Source: Drosophila persimilis (lineage: Eukaryota > Arthropoda > Insecta > Diptera > Drosophilidae). Taken from it: a stretch of 64,000 nucleotides of DNA. The stretch covers positions 310,001-374,000 of the forward strand of contig NW_020825374.1 in assembly GCF_003286085.1 (NCBI RefSeq), written 5' to 3'. Made by a program: the position numbers and the translations under genes. The notes below the pieces were generated by a model, which was not told the DNA's origin, did no database searches, and was given only the letters and a program-made list of their open reading frames with translations. Of the stretch, positions 19,913 through 31,114 are shown piece by piece (the stretch's first letter is position 1; each line of letters starts with the position of its first letter).

Positions 19913-21090
19913 AGGTTAGGTTAGGTTAGGTTAACCCGGACGGCCCTCAGCGGGGCCACGCATAAGCCAATATGGCCCTTAGTTATCAGGGAGGGGGCCC
20001 AGGCTCATCGCATTTCCTACAACTGTCTCTGTTGGTGATGCCTAGCTTTGCTCCATGTGCAGCTGCCAGGCAATGACCTGTTAGTATTCCCACTAACAAT
20101 CTACAGTCCTTTCGTGGTAGGTGCAGTAAGTAGTGACTGAGTTTCTCGTAGCGTTCTTTGCACATGATTTTTGAGGTTCTGCAGGTTCTGGAGGTACTCC
20201 TCCACCTGCTTTCGGTTTGTGATCTAGCCTGCTTTTCTAGATAGCTTTGCAGCGTTTTAAGGGAGACAGGCACGTTCTCGGTTCTCCTATTCGCCAGCCA
20301 GACGCCTTCCTTAGCTAGTACGTCCGCCGCCTCGTTTCCTTCGATGCCTTGGTGACTGGGAACCCAATAGATCCGCACTGACTTTGTCGTGCTTAGGGTA
20401 TCTAGTGCCTCTCTGCTCGCCAGGATAAATCTGGAACTGACCACGGACGCCTGCATGGATCTGATTGCCGCTTGGCTGTCGACGAATAGATTGACCGCAT
20501 CGTGTGCTCGCTCTATAAGCTGAGTGACCTCTGCTGCTTTCCGGATGGCGAAAACTTCCGCCTGAAATATGCTGCATCGGTCCGGTAGCTTATCTCCAGC
20601 CTTATCTCAGGGTCTGTGCATAATAAGCCCGCTCCTATTCCTCCGTCCATCTGCAGAGGCTGTTATCTTTGTGGCCTTCCTCTCAAATCTCGTGGACCAC
20701 CATTTTCCACAGTATTGGCGACAGGACTCTACCCTGAGGTGTGCCTCTGTGTGCCGTCTTAACCCTGGAAGCGGTGCCCCACTCCGATTGCTCCCGTCTA
20801 CAACATAGGAGGTTTTTGATCCAAACGTTTATTGCTGGGTGTATGTTATTCGCTTCTAGGCAACTTGTTATTGCGGTTGTGGTCACGTTGTTGAATGCTC
20901 CGGAGATGTCAACAAATGCTCCCAGTGCATACTTTTTATTGTGAAGGGCGCTCTCGATGGTGGATACTAGCGAGTGTAGTGCCGTCTCCACTGATTTCCC
21001 TTTGCTGTAGGCGTGTTGGTTTGTTGACATCAGTCCCCCTACCTCATTCCTGATGTGTTAATCCAACAGATTTTCTAGTGTTTTTAGTAT
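19913..21090 (-). pseudogene. LOA-clade LINE 3' fragment (RT and RNase H)
   Basis: Reading leftwards: RT part (21030-20683) with QHAYSKGKSVETALHSLV, FVDISGAFNNV, RGTPQGRVLSPILW; then a deletion; then RNase H (20577-19986) with the DSQAAI region, YWVPSHQGIEGNEAADVLA and the C-terminal CCHC-like block (LVGILTGHCLAAAHGAKLGI, CRKCDE). It ends at a (TAACC)n tail, GGTTAGG repeats on the plus strand at 19913-19932, typical of LOA-type 3' ends. The YADD region is lost in the deletion. Nonfunctional. Confidence 0.75.
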
Positions 21091-21429
21091 AAAGGAGGTA
21101 AGGTAAACAAAATAGCGCAGCCAAAATAACCTAAACGTCTGAAAACACTGTGCTAAATATGGCGCTTACAAACAATAGATTCGCGCTTCTTAGTAACCAT
21201 AAAGAAAATGATGATAACGCTCAAACACATAAGGCTAAGCAAGGCTCCACCTATTTATGTGTGTCAGGTAAATTGTACTGAATTGGTAAAAAAAAATTAA
21301 CTGATCAAATTGGCAAAATTAAATTCTGTCAATTCCATAAAAAGGTTAACATAAACGGAAAAAAGGTAAATGACGAACATATCGGTGACCAAATATCCAT
21401 ATATCAGTGACCAAATACTACATTCATTA
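21091..21429 (+). other. Spacer with a 40-codon LINE ORF1-like start
   Basis: At 21159-21281 a short plus frame begins MALTNNRFALLSNHKEND. NRFALL after a few residues is a frequent opening of I/Jockey-type ORF1 proteins, so this may be the 5' scrap of another LINE. The rest of the spacer is AT-rich and unassigned. Confidence 0.3.
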
Positions 21430-21990
21430 CCGCAGATTTACTTGGGTTGAAGAAAAGCTGAAACCGAGATCACCACATTAAAGTCATTAAGTTTGTTATT
21501 AAGGTTTACAACCGCTGCAGAAAAGTCACTGTTATGAAAGATTATTACGCAGTTATCCTCAAATTGCATGATGTGTTTATGGCTTTCACTGATCTGATGT
21601 AATCTTTTAGTATATACATTAAATAGAAGCGGCGAGAACAACCTGCACTACCTGAACAGCTTACCCTATTTTAAGTAGTCTCATAGACATGAAACTGATA
21701 ATCCAGTCAATGTTTGTTGTTGGAAAATATTGATTTTCAATTAGTCTTTTCAAAAATTTCAGGTTTACACAATTGTAGGCATTGTTGAGGCCAACAGCCG
21801 CCAGAATAACGTGCTCCTTGTTCTTCTTCATCGATGCTACTATATTAATGACATCATCAATGCAAATCACTGCAGACTTGTTTTTTTGGTAGGCATAAGA
21901 TCTGAAGGCAGTTATATGTTTTGAGTTGCAGAAATATGCATAAGTAATATTAAATAACACTGTTGTCAATATACCATGTAACATAACACC
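21430..21990 (-). pseudogene. I-like LINE reverse transcriptase remnant
   Basis: Two minus frames: 21984-21661 (YAYQKNKSAVICIDDVINI, KKNKEHVILAAVGLNNAYN, CVNLKFLKRLIEN) and 21641-21438 (SPLLFNVYTKRLHQISES, IMQFEDNCVIIFHN). Together they match the middle of a LINE RT: the AYRKNKS block, a catalytic block in which the expected Asp is Gly (VGLNNAY), then LSPLLFNVY and a YADD box decayed to FEDN. The subfamily differs from both CR1 and LOA copies here and may be the I-like family seen in the tandem array, which I cannot prove because the segments do not overlap. Confidence 0.6.
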
Positions 21991-22331
21991 TCACGACATG
22001 ACACTATACATAGCTATAGCCACTGCAGCGAATTCTGCTGACAATGCAACCTCTCCGCAGTGGTGCAATTGCTGACTATCAAAATTACGCCATTTCCCAC
22101 CAGACAATGCACTTATAAACAATAATAAATTTTATCGAATAAAGTAAGTATCAGAAAAAGTACCACAACCCCATGTCACTCATCTTCCATCGCAATCATC
22201 AGAGGCAGTCGCCGTGTCTTCAGACCCTCCTTTGGGCACCGTAGGATACCCACTCCGCAGTCCAACTGGTTAATGTTCTAGTTCGACGACCAAACTGTAG
22301 ACAGATTATATACTGCAAGCAACAAAGCTTC

Positions 22332-22367
<36 letters not shown>

Positions 22368-22670
22368 TAACATTTGGTAACTCCGACCTTGGTCATCCTT
22401 TCGAACTTTCAGCCAAGCTATAGTGAAAGGATTCGATCTGGACATCAGATTGAACATGTCCTGTTGACTTTGAATACCAACAGAAAAACAGCAACAGAAT
22501 TCGATTAACACCGAGGCAATCAATTTTTGTCATTGTTCTTGCACAGCACAAGTCCCTCCAGTCCTACATCATCATTTGACCGACAACGGTTGCGGTTCGG
22601 AGCGTATCCAGATGCAAATAAAATTAAACACTCCAAATTTGTCAAAAAGTAATAAGTACAAACAGATACA
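21991..22670. other. Unassigned region with possible LTR features and a (CA)n tract
   Basis: Contains CTTATAAAC and AATAAA about 20 bp apart (22110-22142), which would suit a compact LTR upstream of the gag-like frame at 22671, but no second LTR was found. A (CA)n run occupies 22332-22366. Other ORFs here look spurious. Confidence 0.3.
22332..22366. repeat. (CA)n microsatellite
   Basis: Seventeen dinucleotide units. Confidence 0.95.
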
Positions 22671-23083
22671 ATGGATACACAAATGGAGGAAGCAGCTGCC
22701 GCTACAATGGCAATGGATGTGCAGCAAGATATTGATGAGGAAATATCGAGGTGCATTCGGAACTTTAAAAAAGATTCCCAAGAAAGAAAGCAAAAGGCCT
22801 CTTACTTTCAAGCACAAGTATAAGCACTCGAAAATGCGTGGAACCGTTTCAACAAAAACGACTCCAAAATTCGTTTTATAGACAAAACGGATGAGAAACC
22901 TCCCGTAATTCTTAAAAAAAGCGATCTGATCCAGCTGTCCCCGAAGACTTACAGCAAACTGCTTTCAAAATTTCGCCGACAAAGGGTCATAGTAGAGTCC
23001 GTAAAACGCAATTTGGAACAACTTTCAGAGGCGGAAGGACGCACAACAAGTGATTTGATAACTACAATTCAACAACAAATTTA
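22671..23083 (+). pseudogene. Orphan retroelement gag-like N-terminus
   Basis: From ATG 22671 the frame reads an Ala/Met/Glu-rich start, DIDEEISRCIRNFKKDS, a stop near 22820, and then stays open to 23083 with ALENAWNRFNKNDSKIRF, KTYSKLLSKFRRQRVIVES and LEQLSEAEGRTTSDL. The LENAWNRFNxND motif after a helical, charged N-terminus is what many insect LTR retrotransposon gags have. No zinc knuckle, protease or pol follows. It may be a truncated LTR element; family unknown. The 101-codon frame at 22576 is a different, spurious phase. Confidence 0.45.
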
Positions 23084-23980
23084 GCCATACTAGGAAAGGC
23101 GTTCAATGAAGAGGCACTCGACTTTTGCAGGATGAAATTTTACTGCTGTGTAACGTTCCATAACATCTAATGTCTATTATATATATAAGGTCTATTCCAT
23201 ATTTTTGCTAACATAACTTTTTACGGTACTTAAAACTAGGCATTCTTCCACATAATCCGAAAACAACTAGCAAACACAAGTTTTCCTACCTAAACATAAC
23301 AAAAGTATTTAATTTCAACCAGTAGGCAAATCAATGAGAGGAAACTAATTGCATTGGTTAAGTGTGACCAGCGTTCCGCAATGAAGATCCAAAACGAAAT
23401 TTAATTTAATTTTTTTTTTTTTTTATGGGAAGACTTTATTTTTTTGCTATTATTTAATTAATTTTTTCTTTTTCCATAAATTAATTTTCAGAAACTTTCA
23501 CTGGTAGCGGTGCCATTGAGGCTTCTTCTAGGCCGTCGCAGAAAGCGAGTTAGTCGAGCGGAGGATGATCTCTATGCACCGTAACTGCAAGGCGCACGGG
23601 GCCTGCGCATAGGTTATGGATGGCGCAAGGCGTATGGCCGGTGGAGGATATGTAACCGGGCAGGTAAATTTTAGCATCGATTTCCCAAAGGAGAAATGAG
23701 TACTCCCGTCAAGCGTGGGAATTTGGTGTGGGTGCAGAAATTTGGAAGAGCTGCCGAAACAGAAGCAAAACCACTAAGAATTCGCATTATTCCCTACAGC
23801 GCACTTGAACCTACCGATTTCCCGACTTTCCCACTGAGACACGAGGGTTGTTCTCTTCTGGCAGAGATGTGGGAGGCACGGTTTTCAAGACACTTGGTGG
23901 CAAGGCGTGGCAGATAGCCACTTTAAGCCTGGGTAGTTGCCTTGCCTTGAGTTGTTAATTTACCTTAATTTTATAGGTAG
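23084..23980. other. Unassigned region
   Basis: About 900 bp, AT-rich at first with a 16-T run (23408-23423), then GC-richer (23500-23920). A 73-codon plus frame at 23696 shows no recognised domain and no repeat partner in the window. Nothing further seen. Confidence 0.4.
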
Positions 23981-25517
23981 GAGGTACAATTTTGTATTCT
24001 ATCGAATTATTCATTCGATCTACAAAGCGGCACGAACAACGGTGTAAAATTTCTAGTAAGTCTGATAGGAATTGTGGAGTTTATGCGGCTCAACAGATCA
24101 GGGCGGTATATGTCACCCCTGATCAAGTTGTGCACAAATATCACACCAAGCATTTTTCTACGATTAACTAAGGATGGGAGGTTTACTAATAGCAGTCGAC
24201 TAGAGTAAGATGGTAGTCTCTCACCCGCATCCCATTTAAGGCCCCGCAGAGCAAAGAGTAAAAAGTTTTTGTGTACTGATTCTATACGGTCCTGGTGTAC
24301 TTTGTACTGAGGGGACCATACACAGGAGCCGTATTCTAAGATGGGACGCACTAACGAGGTATAGAGAGTCTTTCTTATATAGGGGTTGTCAAATTCCTTT
24401 GACCACCTCTTTATAAACCCAAGCACGCCCAAGGCCTTATTTACCATGGTCGAAATGTATTCAGAAAACATTAGAAACCATTACTGGTGAGGAGAGGGAG
24501 CTTTTGAAGAGGACTCCTTGAGACCTGGAACAAAGATAGCTAGAAATTCATCTCAGGAGGTTGTGCGGAAACCCTAAAAGTTCAAGTTTATGCGCTAAAA
24601 GGGATTGGTTTACAGAGTCGAATGCTTTACTAAAGTCGGTGAAACACCCGTCTGTAAGTTACCTTGAAAGGCTTTAATAATGAAAAAGGTAAACTCTAAC
24701 AAATTCGTGGTGGTTGATCGCCGCCTTATAAATCCATGCTGAGTTGGAGATATAAGTGACTTGCAGAGATGTTGCAAGCGCGGAGTTAAAACCTTCTCAA
24801 ACATTTTGGGAATGGCGGATAACTTTGCTATACCTCTATCATTTTTTGCATCAGACTTGCTACATTTTTTATGGAGAGGAATTATTAACGATTCCTTCCA
24901 AGCAAGAAGCAAGAAGAATCGATGGACAGGGTCAATAGTTTAAGCAAGGGTCCACACAGAGCCTCGGCGCAGTACCTGAGTACACAACCTAGAACCCCGT
25001 CTGGACCCGATGAAAACATCGGCTTAACTAGTCGAAGATCATGAAGTAGGGAACATTCATTTAAAAAGGGACTGAAAATGCCGTTCGACCTCGGTAAACC
25101 GTATGGGTACGGATGACCAGAGTGGCTTTCCTAAGAATAGGTGGTTTGGAAAAATTGGGCAAAAAGATCGGCAATTGCCTGATCATTATTTTCCGACGTA
25201 TTACAAAATGATAGCGAGGATGGGTGTGCGGACATTCTACGCTTACTGTTTACGAAGCAGTAAAACTGTTTAGGGTCCTGAGAAAAACGTATCCTGCATC
25301 GAGATAGGTAGTTCTTATAGCATTGAGTGAGAAGTAGGAGAACCAACTTTTTTAAATTTTCTATAAAGTCTTGATTTTAAGTTTTTAAGGCTAGATAATT
25401 CTTTGGTAAACCAAGGGGGCTTTACAGATCTAATCGGACAAGAACGCGGGACACAAGAATCAAAAAATGTGCCAAGAGCATTGTAAAACATGTTTGTGCC
25501 TTTTATGACATCATTAT
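23981..25517 (-). pseudogene. CR1/Jockey-group LINE copy C: linker, RT and 3' end
   Basis: Minus strand, continuous with copy E (31,115-32,345) across the LOA insertion: WSALYL is shared at the break. Reading leftwards: linker (25517-25300), FYCFVNSKRRMSAHPSSLSF, GPDG region, IIPLHKKCSKSDAKNDRGIA, LSAIPKMFEKVL, TQHGFIRRRSTTTNLLEF; then a deletion removes most of the RT palm; then VNKALGVLGFIKRWSKEFDN, LVRPILEYGSCVWSPQYKVH, RRKMLGVIFVHNLIRGDI (24471-24007). The 3' UTR ends with GTACCTCCTACCT. It shares with copy D a ~45-bp deletion in the linker that copy B lacks. Confidence 0.85.
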
Positions 25518-25530
25518 GACAAATACAAAG
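25518..25530 (+). repeat. Target site duplication (left) of the LOA LINE
   Basis: GACAAATACAAAG, identical to 31102-31114. Confidence 0.9.
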
Positions 25531-25647
25531 GTTAGGTTAGGTTCAGGCGGTAGCCTGGGAGAGTGATGAAACCCTCCCAAGCTCACTTGGACCTGTAGAA
25601 GGTCCTCCCCAGTGCCTAGAAACCGTGGAGAAACAGGCTGTTGCAAA

Positions 25648-28600
25648 TTAAGGGCAGTCCCATCCGGAGGCTTGGATGAATCTGGACAAGGTCCCCGGTT
25701 TGATTTCGGACAGGTCCGAAATGTCTGTGAGGAAAGCAGTCCCGAGAAAACGAAGACGACGATTTCCAAGGGCCGGGCAGTGGCAGAAGAAGTGGGGGAC
25801 CGATTCCTCTTCTTCCTCGTCGCGACAACTCCTGCAGAAGTCGTTATGAGGGATTGACAGTCTAGAGGCATGAGTGCCAATCTGCCAGTGTCCCGTAATG
25901 GTTCGAGTAACTGCAGAGCACTGTGCTCTGCTGAGCCTATACAGCTCGGCTGAGCGCTTCTTCGATCGATATGGCCATATCAATCTTGAGATTTTACAGG
26001 AAACTGTTTGCTGCCATCTCCTATTGGCATTTTGCTCAAACAATTCGTGCGTGAGGAGCCTGCACGTAGCCAGAGGCATCGCTACCAGCTCCCTCTCCAT
26101 AAGGAGAGGAATGGTAGTACCCTGCCTTGCTAGGTCGTCGGCGGCGTCGTTCCCCTCGATGTCCCTGTGGCCTGGGACCCATATAAGGAAGAGGTCTAAC
26201 TGATCTGCGATCTCGTGCAGAGACCTGCGGCAGTCATTTACAGTCGCTGAGTTCGACGATATTGAGCCTAGAGCTTTGATAGCTGCTTGGCTGTCCGAGA
26301 AAACGCACACTAAGTGCGTGTCTAGAAGTAGTTTGGAGACGATGGAAATGGCCTCCTTGATGGCTACAACCTCCGCTTGGAACACACTGCAGTGATCCGG
26401 GAGCCTGAAGCAATGACTGATGTTCAGCTCGCTGCAGTAGACTCCGCCTCCCACGCGGCCGTCTAACTTTGAGCCATCAGTGTAGAAGTGAACCGCATTT
26501 GCGGGTCCTGGTTCGCCCATCTCCCAGTCCTCCCTAAGTGGGATTGATACCTGGAAAGGCGTCGAGAGGTGATCACTAGGGACACAATAATCTGTCCTCT
26601 CTGGTAATTGCGGGAGTCTCATCAGGATTCCCGAGTGCCCAACCGCGGATGCTTTCCACAGTCTGGCTTCTCTCATTCTGAGGGCGGAAAGTGTTGCCAC
26701 CTTCTTTCCCATGAGATCTACAGGGAGGAGGTTCAGCACAGTATCCAGGGCTCCAGGCCTGGAGTAGTGCGTAGCCCGCCAGTTATGCATAGCTCTGCCA
26801 TGCGTTGAACTCTGCTGAGTTTGTTGAGGCATGTCCTTTTATCTAAGGCTGGCCACCATACTACCGCTCCATAGAGCATGATCGGTCGTATGATGGTGGT
26901 GTAAAGCCACCGAACTATATAGGGGGTCATTCCCCATCTTAGTCCGATGGCTTTCCTGCAAGTATAGAGGGCTACTGTGGCCTTCTTTACACTATCCTCT
27001 ATGCTCAATTTCCAATCGAGCTTTCTATCGAGGATTAGACCAAGATACTTGGCGTTGTTGCTGAAGATTAGCGCTTCCCCACATAGTCTTGGGGGAATCA
27101 GTGCCGGGACTTTGTACTTCCTAGTGAAGAGCACCAGTTCCGTTTTCGACGGGTTAACGCCTAACCCGCATTTGTCTGCCCATTTTGACATCTTCATGAG
27201 AGTGCTTGTCAGGCACTCACACAGCGTCTGCGGGAATTTACCCGAGAATGCTATAGCAACATCGTCCGCATACGCCACCACGCGGCAGCCACCCCCCTCT
27301 ATCTCCCGCAGCAGTTCGTTCACTGCCACGTTCCATAGGAGGGGCGAGAGGACTCCGCCCTGCGGGGTGCCTCTACTGACAAATCTGGTGGACGTTGACG
27401 TCCCCAGTGATGCCTCAACCGTCCTGCATTGTAGCATCTGATCGATCAGGCTCACCGTCCGGGAGTCAACCCCCAGGTCCGTCAGTGCACCCGTGATGGC
27501 GGTCGGTAGGATGTTATTAAAGGCGCCTTCTATGTCCAGGAAGGCTACCAGGGTGTACTCCTTACAGTTGAGGGACGCTTCTATGATCGATGTGATCTTG
27601 TGTAGGGCCGTTTCGGTGGATCTTCCTTTCCGATAGGCATGCTGGGAGTCTGAGAATAGACTAGGCGGAATATTTACCGTGAGATGCATCCCCAAAAGCC
27701 GTTCCATCGTCTTCAGAAGGAAGGACGATAGACTTATGGGTCTGAAATCTTTGGGGGCAGTGTGCGAGGGCTTGCCTGCCTTGGGGATGAAGACGACTTT
27801 GGTATGAAGCCAGGTTTCCGGGATATATCCATGGGAGAAGATTCCCTCGTATATCCTTTTGAGCCAATTAGTGCCTTTTTGTCCAGCGTGAATCAGTTGG
27901 GCAGGGATGATGCCATCTGGTCCCGCGGATTTGTATGGTTTGAAGCTTTTTATTGCCCAGGAAATGTTCTCCTGGCTTAGCAGGTTCATGATTACACTTG
28001 AGGTAACGGAGGGAGCCGCGATGTAGTGTGGTCTGTTTTCATCGCAGCCGGGAAAGTGGGTGTTAAGGAGAAGATTTAGCGACTCATTGCTGGACGTTGT
28101 CCATGATTGGTCGGCGTTCTTCAGGTAGCCCAGAGTGGGTGTAGTCTTCGAGAGAACTTTGCGCAAGCGCGAGGCTTCCGAGTTATTCTCAATGTCGCTA
28201 CAGAACTTACGCCATGAGGCGCGTTTGGCTTTCCTCAGTTCTTTATTGTAAACTGACAGACTGGCCTTGTAATCGGCCCAGTTCTGCTCAGCGTTTTCGG
28301 CCTTAGCTTTATTGAATAGTCTTCGGGAGGCTTTCCGGAGTTCCCTCAGTTTCGGATTCCACCATTCAGGTTTCTTCCGGCCTCTGCTCTTGCTAGAGGG
28401 GCAGGATTTATCGAGCGCCTCATTGCAGGCGTCGGTAAATAGTTTAACAAGATGAGTCGTGGCTTCCCTGGAGATCTCCTCCTCAGGTGGAGTCTCAGGG
28501 AGAACACGACAGAGGTGGTCTGAGTACCGAGCCCAGTTTGTCCGCCTAAGGTTCCGAAATTGAGCTGGTCTCGGTAGTGAAAAAGAGAATACGGTTTCCA

Positions 28601-29243
28601 CGTACCTGTGGTCCGAGAAGGAGTGCTCTTCCAGGACCCTCCAGGATACGATGTTCCCGTGTAACTCATGAGAGGCAAGTGTGAGGTCCAGGACCTCCTT
28701 GCGGTTTTTAATAATGAAGGTGGGATCACTCCCCCTATTTAAAAGGACCATTTGAGTGGTCAGTAAATAGTTGAAAAGGTACTCACCCCTTTCGTTGGTG
28801 TCAGTGCTTCCCCACTGGCAGTGGTGTGCGTTGGCGTCGCACCCTACGATTAGGCCGGTGTCCTTGGCCTCGCAGTCTGTGATTAGTGGCCTGAGCACCT
28901 GTGGAGGGGGGTCTGGTTGGTCGTGACCCATGTACGTGGAGCAGATTCTCAGTGAGCACCCCTGGCCTTCGAGGCTCACTGCTGTTTGGTCTTCATTGCT
29001 GAAATTTGGGAGCAAAAATAAGTGCAAATCTCTTTTTGCAAGGATGCAGGTGCGAGTTTTACCTGCGGAGTCAGCTACGTATAGCTTATAGTCAGGAGTC
29101 CTCAGACCAAAGACCCTGTTTCCGAGGATCCAGGGCTCCTGAATGGTGACTATGTCGGCTCCACCCTTGGCTAGGTGAAGCACGAGAGCAGCGCATGCTG
29201 CCTTACAATGGTGGAGGTTTACATGCAGGAGTATCAGTGACAT
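25648..29243 (-). pseudogene. LOA ORF2: endonuclease, reverse transcriptase, RNase H (one frameshift)
   Basis: Start MSLILLHVNLHHCKAA at 29243. Endonuclease: NLHH, IQEPWILG, GCDANAHHCQWGS, DPTFIIKNRKEVLDLTLAS and SFSDHRYVETVF give all the usual catalytic positions (codons 1-225). RT (about 380-700): AYRKGRSTETALHKI, AFLDIEGAFNNI, RGTPQGGVLSPLLWN, VVAYADDVAIAF. Near 26,755, in AGGCCTGGAGCCC, the phase changes to the frame 26832-25648, which carries RNase H (HFYTDGSKLDGRVGGG, CVFSDSQAAIKAL, IWVPGHRDIEGNDAADDLA) and the C-terminal CCHC-like CRSCRDEEEEESVPHFFCHC. The enzyme nicks the target and reverse-transcribes the RNA there. One indel from intact, by my reading. Confidence 0.9.
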
Positions 29244-29355
29244 TCCTGAGGTTCACCTCCACCATTGTCCTGTCGTGGTCGCTCTCCGAAGAGTCCAACT
29301 CCTCCGCGACTCCGATGTGTTTGAGATCCCTAGTGAGATCGCTCACGTCTGACAC

Positions 29356-30760
29356 TTAACCATCTAAGATGTCATCCGACACCACTGATGCCACGTCTGA
29401 CACCGCAGGCTTGATCTCCATACTAGGGATCTCCGGGGGCTCCAGGTCTGGCTCGACCGTCGGCTGCATGCCTTTGGAGTCGGACTTGTACGGTACTACG
29501 ACTACCTTCTTGTAGCCGTAGTCCACAGCGCCCTCCGTGTCGTGGAGAAGTCTGACCGATTCCTCGTTCAGGACGAGGATGATTTGGCGCCTCTGCCCGT
29601 TGCTCTCCTCTACCTTGGCCACCTTCCAATCGGCTGTGGGAAGGTGGGGGTTGCAGACCTGCAGAATCCGGAGAATCTTATCCGGCTCTGCAGGCTTCGC
29701 CGAGACACACGCTCTGGCCCTCGGCTTGCTGGGGATGTCCTCCCACTTCACGACCTCCAGCTGGGCTCCTGGGTAGACCTCCTTGAGCGAGGTAGACCTC
29801 CTAGAGGGCCGCCGAGCGAGCATCTTGGCAGGCGATGGCTTTCACCCTGCCTTGGTGCCACCCGGCGTTCTCACACTTGGGCGGTGGTCCTCCATTCTCC
29901 TCCAACTCCTGGAGGAAACGGTCTTGGAGCTCGTTTTCCACGAGGTGCCACTTGTCCCTAGGGATCTGCCCATCTTTAGAGCCCCTGTCTAGGACTCCAA
30001 TCAGGGTTTTTCCCCTCGCCACCTCGGCAAACGAGCGGTTGCTCAGTGTCTTTGTCCTCTTGGCCTGTTGGACTTGTGTGGCGGTGTCCTCCGCCGAGCG
30101 TTGCCGCTTGCTTGGGGCCTTGGCTGTGGCCTTGCCAGCTTTGGCTGGCTGGTAGTCGGGCAGGACTGTCTTTGCCCATCGCCGCGATTCGATTCCCTGG
30201 GCAGACGCCAGGAACACCGGGTCGTCGTTGCCCAGGATGAAGGCCGCACGTCTTTTGTCCTGAAACTTGGGCCTATCTTTCGAGGCAGAGGCGCCGACTG
30301 CCGGGGTTGTCAAGGGGTTCCCGGTCCCAAGGGGTCCGCCAGCCGCGATATCGCTCTGCATGGTCGCCCCCCCGGTAACCGGGTCGCCCTTGGGGCCCCC
30401 CGACGTGGATTGGCCCGATTGGCTTTTCGGTCCTCTCCTCACAGCGCCTGCTGCCTCGAGACGGTGGACCGACTTAGTCTCCTTCCCCGTCTTTTTGAGC
30501 ACTGGTTTCCCAGATGCGTTTGTAGAGGGATGGTCTTTTCCCTCCGGCACTTTAGGAGGAGTGCCGTGCTCCTTTGCGGTGTTTTTTGTTTTAATATTTA
30601 AATTTGGCATATTTGATCCCACGAGTAGGCGGGAAGGGGTTAGTCGCCCGGGGCATAGCCCGCGTGCCCCGGGAAGCCTTATTAAAACTGGAGGTCGGCA
30701 GGTATCCAGAGTCCGCATATAAGCGACCGAGCACCCCCTCGGCCATGCATCCCTCGGCAT
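29356..30760 (-). pseudogene. LOA ORF1 (one frameshift)
   Basis: Frames 30760-29801 (319 codons) and 29823-29356 (155 codons) overlap by 23 nt and make one ORF1. The N-terminal part is basic and Pro/Lys-rich with a nuclear-localisation-like KRQRSAED...QQAKRTKTL stretch. The C-terminal part (GWHQGRVKAIAC, then YPGAQLEVVKWEDIPSKPRA, VCNPHLPTADWKV, VLNEESVRLL) matches the + strand LOA at 47,300-47,730 and resembles the domain found in ORF1 of Drosophila LOA/Bilbo-type LINEs. No zinc knuckle. ORF1 likely binds the LINE RNA. The frameshift falls near 29,815, in a repetitive Arg/Ser codon stretch. ORF2 starts 113 nt further on. Confidence 0.8.
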
Positions 30761-31101
30761 ATGACAGTGTCACCTTGGATTGGGGTTATTTCACTGAGAG
30801 TTTTCTTCTCTCCGCCCGACTACAATCCTGGCAGAGACATGACCGTACCAGGACCTGTTTCCAGCCGCCCTCACGGGGAGAGTATAGTCGCACTTCCGCC
30901 GGTGTGTACAGTTACGGCGGGTGCCGGTTCGCTCGTGCCCACCTGTATCCTATGACACGGAGCACAGTCGCCTTGGATCCAGGGCAAGCCATGAACCCGA
31001 GGCGCCTGTGCCCCTTTCCGAGTCTACAGTTGTGACGAGCCGACCCGACATCCGTTTATCCCCCTATAGCACCCGACGGCTGACGGCCCAAATACAAAGC
31101 T
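30761..31101 (-). promoter_or_regulatory. LOA 5' UTR (probable internal promoter region)
   Basis: 341 bp between the TSD and ORF1. LINEs of this type carry a TATA-less internal promoter here; no element can be pointed to with confidence. GC-richer than the flanking CR1. Confidence 0.5.
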
Positions 31102-31114
31102 GACAAATACAAAG
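31102..31114 (+). repeat. Target site duplication (right) of the LOA LINE
   Basis: GACAAATACAAAG, identical to 25518-25530. Confidence 0.9.

Larger units (their letters stand above)
25531..31101 (-). mobile_element. LOA-clade LINE, nearly complete (5.57 kb)
   Basis: A non-LTR retrotransposon with 5' UTR (31101-30761), ORF1 (30760-29356), ORF2 (29243-25648) and a 3' UTR ending in (CTAAC)n next to the target duplication. ORF2 has endonuclease, RT and RNase H, the architecture of the LOA group (LOA, Bilbo, Trim, Baggins). It is inserted in CR1 copy C/E with a perfect 13-bp TSD. Each ORF has one frameshift. A partial extra copy of the target (CAAATACAAAG at 31089-31099) lies at the 5' junction. 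Confidence 0.9.

Noticed and set aside
19913..19935. GGTTA repeats as an interstitial insect telomere (TTAGG)n
   Set aside because: Drosophilids lack TTAGG telomeres, and the same repeat is the 3' tail of LOA-type LINEs at 25,531 and 51,505.
23696..23917. 73-codon frame starting MSTPVKRGN
   Set aside because: No domain, no repeat partner in the window and no splice or promoter context; left as unassigned sequence.
30068..30601. 177-codon plus-strand frame opposite LOA ORF1
   Set aside because: GC-rich antisense shadow of ORF1 with no start context or domain.
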